This document shows positions 12,798-13,750 of a DNA stretch of 13,750 nucleotides, piece after piece. The notes under the pieces were generated by a model. The model was not told the DNA's origin, ran no database searches, and saw nothing but the letters and a program-made list of their open reading frames with translations. The position numbers and the translations under genes were made by a program. The stretch comes from JBHJHK01 sp050330975 (GTDB lineage: Bacteria; Pseudomonadota; Gammaproteobacteria; Competibacterales; Competibacteraceae), in contig JBHJHK010000064.1 in NCBI GenBank assembly GCA_050330975.1, forward strand, positions 1-13,750, in the 5' to 3' direction. The first letter of the stretch is position 1; each line of letters starts with the position of its first letter.

Positions 12798-13745
12798 ATG
12801 GGCCGCTACATCCTTCGCCGCATCACTGCCCTAGTACCCATTTTGCTGGGCCTGTCGGTGGTGGTGTTCGCCATCATGGCCGCCATCCCCGGGGACCCGG
12901 CGCTGGCCATCCTGGGGGCCTATGCCACCGAGGAGAACATCGCCGATCTGCGGCGCCAACTGGGGTTGGATCAGTCCCTGGTGATCCAGTACTTCCACTG
13001 GCTCACCAATTTGCTCCAGGGAGACCTGGGCCGGGCCTATAGCCTCAACCGCCCAGTTCTCGACGAAGTCCTAGAACGCTTTGGCGCCACCTTGATCTTG
13101 GCGGCGGCGGCGCTGTTTTTGAGCACCCTCTTGGGCCTCGCCGCCGGGGTCACGGCGGCGGTGCGCCAGTTCGGCTGGCCCGACCGGGTCCTCACGGTGT
13201 TGGTGCTGGTGGGCATCTCCCTGCCTTCTTTTTGGCTGGGGCTGTTGTTGATCCTGCTGTTCGCCGTGGAACTGCGCTGGCTGCCGGTGAGCGGTATGTA
13301 CGCCGTCTACGGCGGCGGGGGGATAGGGGATCTGCTGTACCACTTGATCCTGCCCGCCGTCACCCTGGCGGCGGTGGCCACCGGGGTCATCGCCCGCTTG
13401 ACCCGCACCCAGATGCTAGAGGTCCTGCGCCAGCCGTTTATCCGCACCGCCCGGGCGGCGGGCATCGCCGAGGGGCGGGTGATCCGCCGCCACGCCGGAC
13501 GGGTGGCCTTGGCCTCTGTGGTGCCGGTCATCGGCATCCAGGCGGGGTTTGTGTTGGGGGGCGCAGTCTATATCGAAACCGTGTTCCAGTGGCCGGGTAT
13601 CGGCCGGATGCTGGTCCAGGCCATCGCCCAGCGGGATATCCTCCTGGTCCAGGGTGGGGTCTTAGTGGTGGCGGCCAGCTATGTGCTGTTCAACCTGGCG
13701 GCCGATGTAATCCAGTTCACCCTCGACCCGAGGATCCAAGGGTGA
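12798..13745 (+). CDS. Dipeptide/oligopeptide ABC transporter permease, DppB-like
   Basis: This encodes 315 residues, intact, from ATG 12798 to TGA 13743-13745. There is no obvious Shine-Dalgarno, and the gene starts 12 bases after the binding-protein stop, suggesting coupled translation. The N-terminus MGRYILRRITALVPILLGLSV, then AIPGDPA and LGLDQSLVIQYFHWL, is typical of DppB. About six membrane helices lie near 9-30, 99-121, 131-157, 180-200, 236-258 and 281-305. The cytoplasmic EAA loop that contacts the ATPase is RTARAAGIAEGRVIRRH (216-232). It ends with the family's TLDPRI. It would form the inner-membrane channel with a DppC-type subunit and ATPases presumably encoded to the right. An intact permease next to a broken binding-protein gene is notable. 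Confidence 0.93.
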   Translation: MGRYILRRITALVPILLGLSVVVFAIMAAIPGDPALAILGAYATEENIADLRRQLGLDQSLVIQYFHWLTNLLQGDLGRAYSLNRPVLDEVLERFGATLILAAAALFLSTLLGLAAGVTAAVRQFGWPDRVLTVLVLVGISLPSFWLGLLLILLFAVELRWLPVSGMYAVYGGGGIGDLLYHLILPAVTLAAVATGVIARLTRTQMLEVLRQPFIRTARAAGIAEGRVIRRHAGRVALASVVPVIGIQAGFVLGGAVYIETVFQWPGIGRMLVQAIAQRDILLVQGGVLVVAASYVLFNLAADVIQFTLDPRIQG

Positions 13746-13750
13746 GGGCC

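Overview
The window is a GC-rich bacterial chromosome segment. Its genes favour CCC, GGG and GCC codons and contain many long C and G runs. The content suggests a Gram-negative proteobacterium: Tat and Sec exported redox proteins, c-type cytochromes, periplasmic ABC transporter binding proteins, an M16 peptidase and a YugP-type membrane zinc peptidase. I cannot name the taxon. A gammaproteobacterium able to bind plant or algal polysaccharide is a guess from the CBM2 modules.

Layout. (1) Positions 1-262, minus: the N-terminal 87 codons of a periplasmic binding protein of the urea-carboxylase-associated ABC transporter type. (2) 263-500: a divergent, very G/C-skewed intergenic region with a strong G-quadruplex motif. 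(3) 501-1685, plus: an M16-family zinc peptidase, convergent with (4) 1747-2451, minus: a YugP-like membrane zinc metallopeptidase. (5) 2689-8344, minus: the centrepiece, a two-gene operon. Its first gene encodes a giant exported protein of about 1,460 residues: signal peptide, CBM2, CBM2, GSDH-type PQQ sugar dehydrogenase beta-propeller, cytochrome c, CBM2, cytochrome c, then the DUF1587/1595/1592/1588/1585 block. Its second gene encodes a Tat-exported DUF1552 protein. The giant gene carries an apparent one-base frameshift near 4174-4193. Restoring the frame recovers a DUF1585 end whose stop overlaps the DUF1552 start as TGATG. (6) 8345-8903: a 560-base spacer without a convincing gene. (7) 8904-11104: a markedly AT-richer patch with a cupin gene and an RraA-family gene in one orientation, a decayed IS5-type transposase remnant, and an unrecognised 147-residue ORF with a TTG start. 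(8) 11205-13745, plus: a dipeptide/oligopeptide (SBP_bac_5) binding protein gene interrupted by an in-frame TAA, followed by a DppB-type permease. The rest of that transporter operon presumably continues beyond the right edge.

How the genes may work together. The giant protein plus DUF1552 looks like an extracytoplasmic, polysaccharide-anchored redox machine. The three CBM2 modules would hold it on cellulose or chitin, the PQQ-type propeller could oxidise a sugar or oligosaccharide end, and the two cytochrome domains (plus a third CXXCH in DUF1588) could carry electrons onward. The Tat-exported DUF1552 partner is of unknown function. This assembly recalls the proposed redox-partner role of CBM2-bearing proteins Cbp2D/Cbp2E for lytic polysaccharide monooxygenases in Cellvibrio, but no LPMO is present here and the electron acceptor is unknown. 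The flanking transporter and peptidase genes are ordinary. The AT-rich patch is probably acquired DNA.
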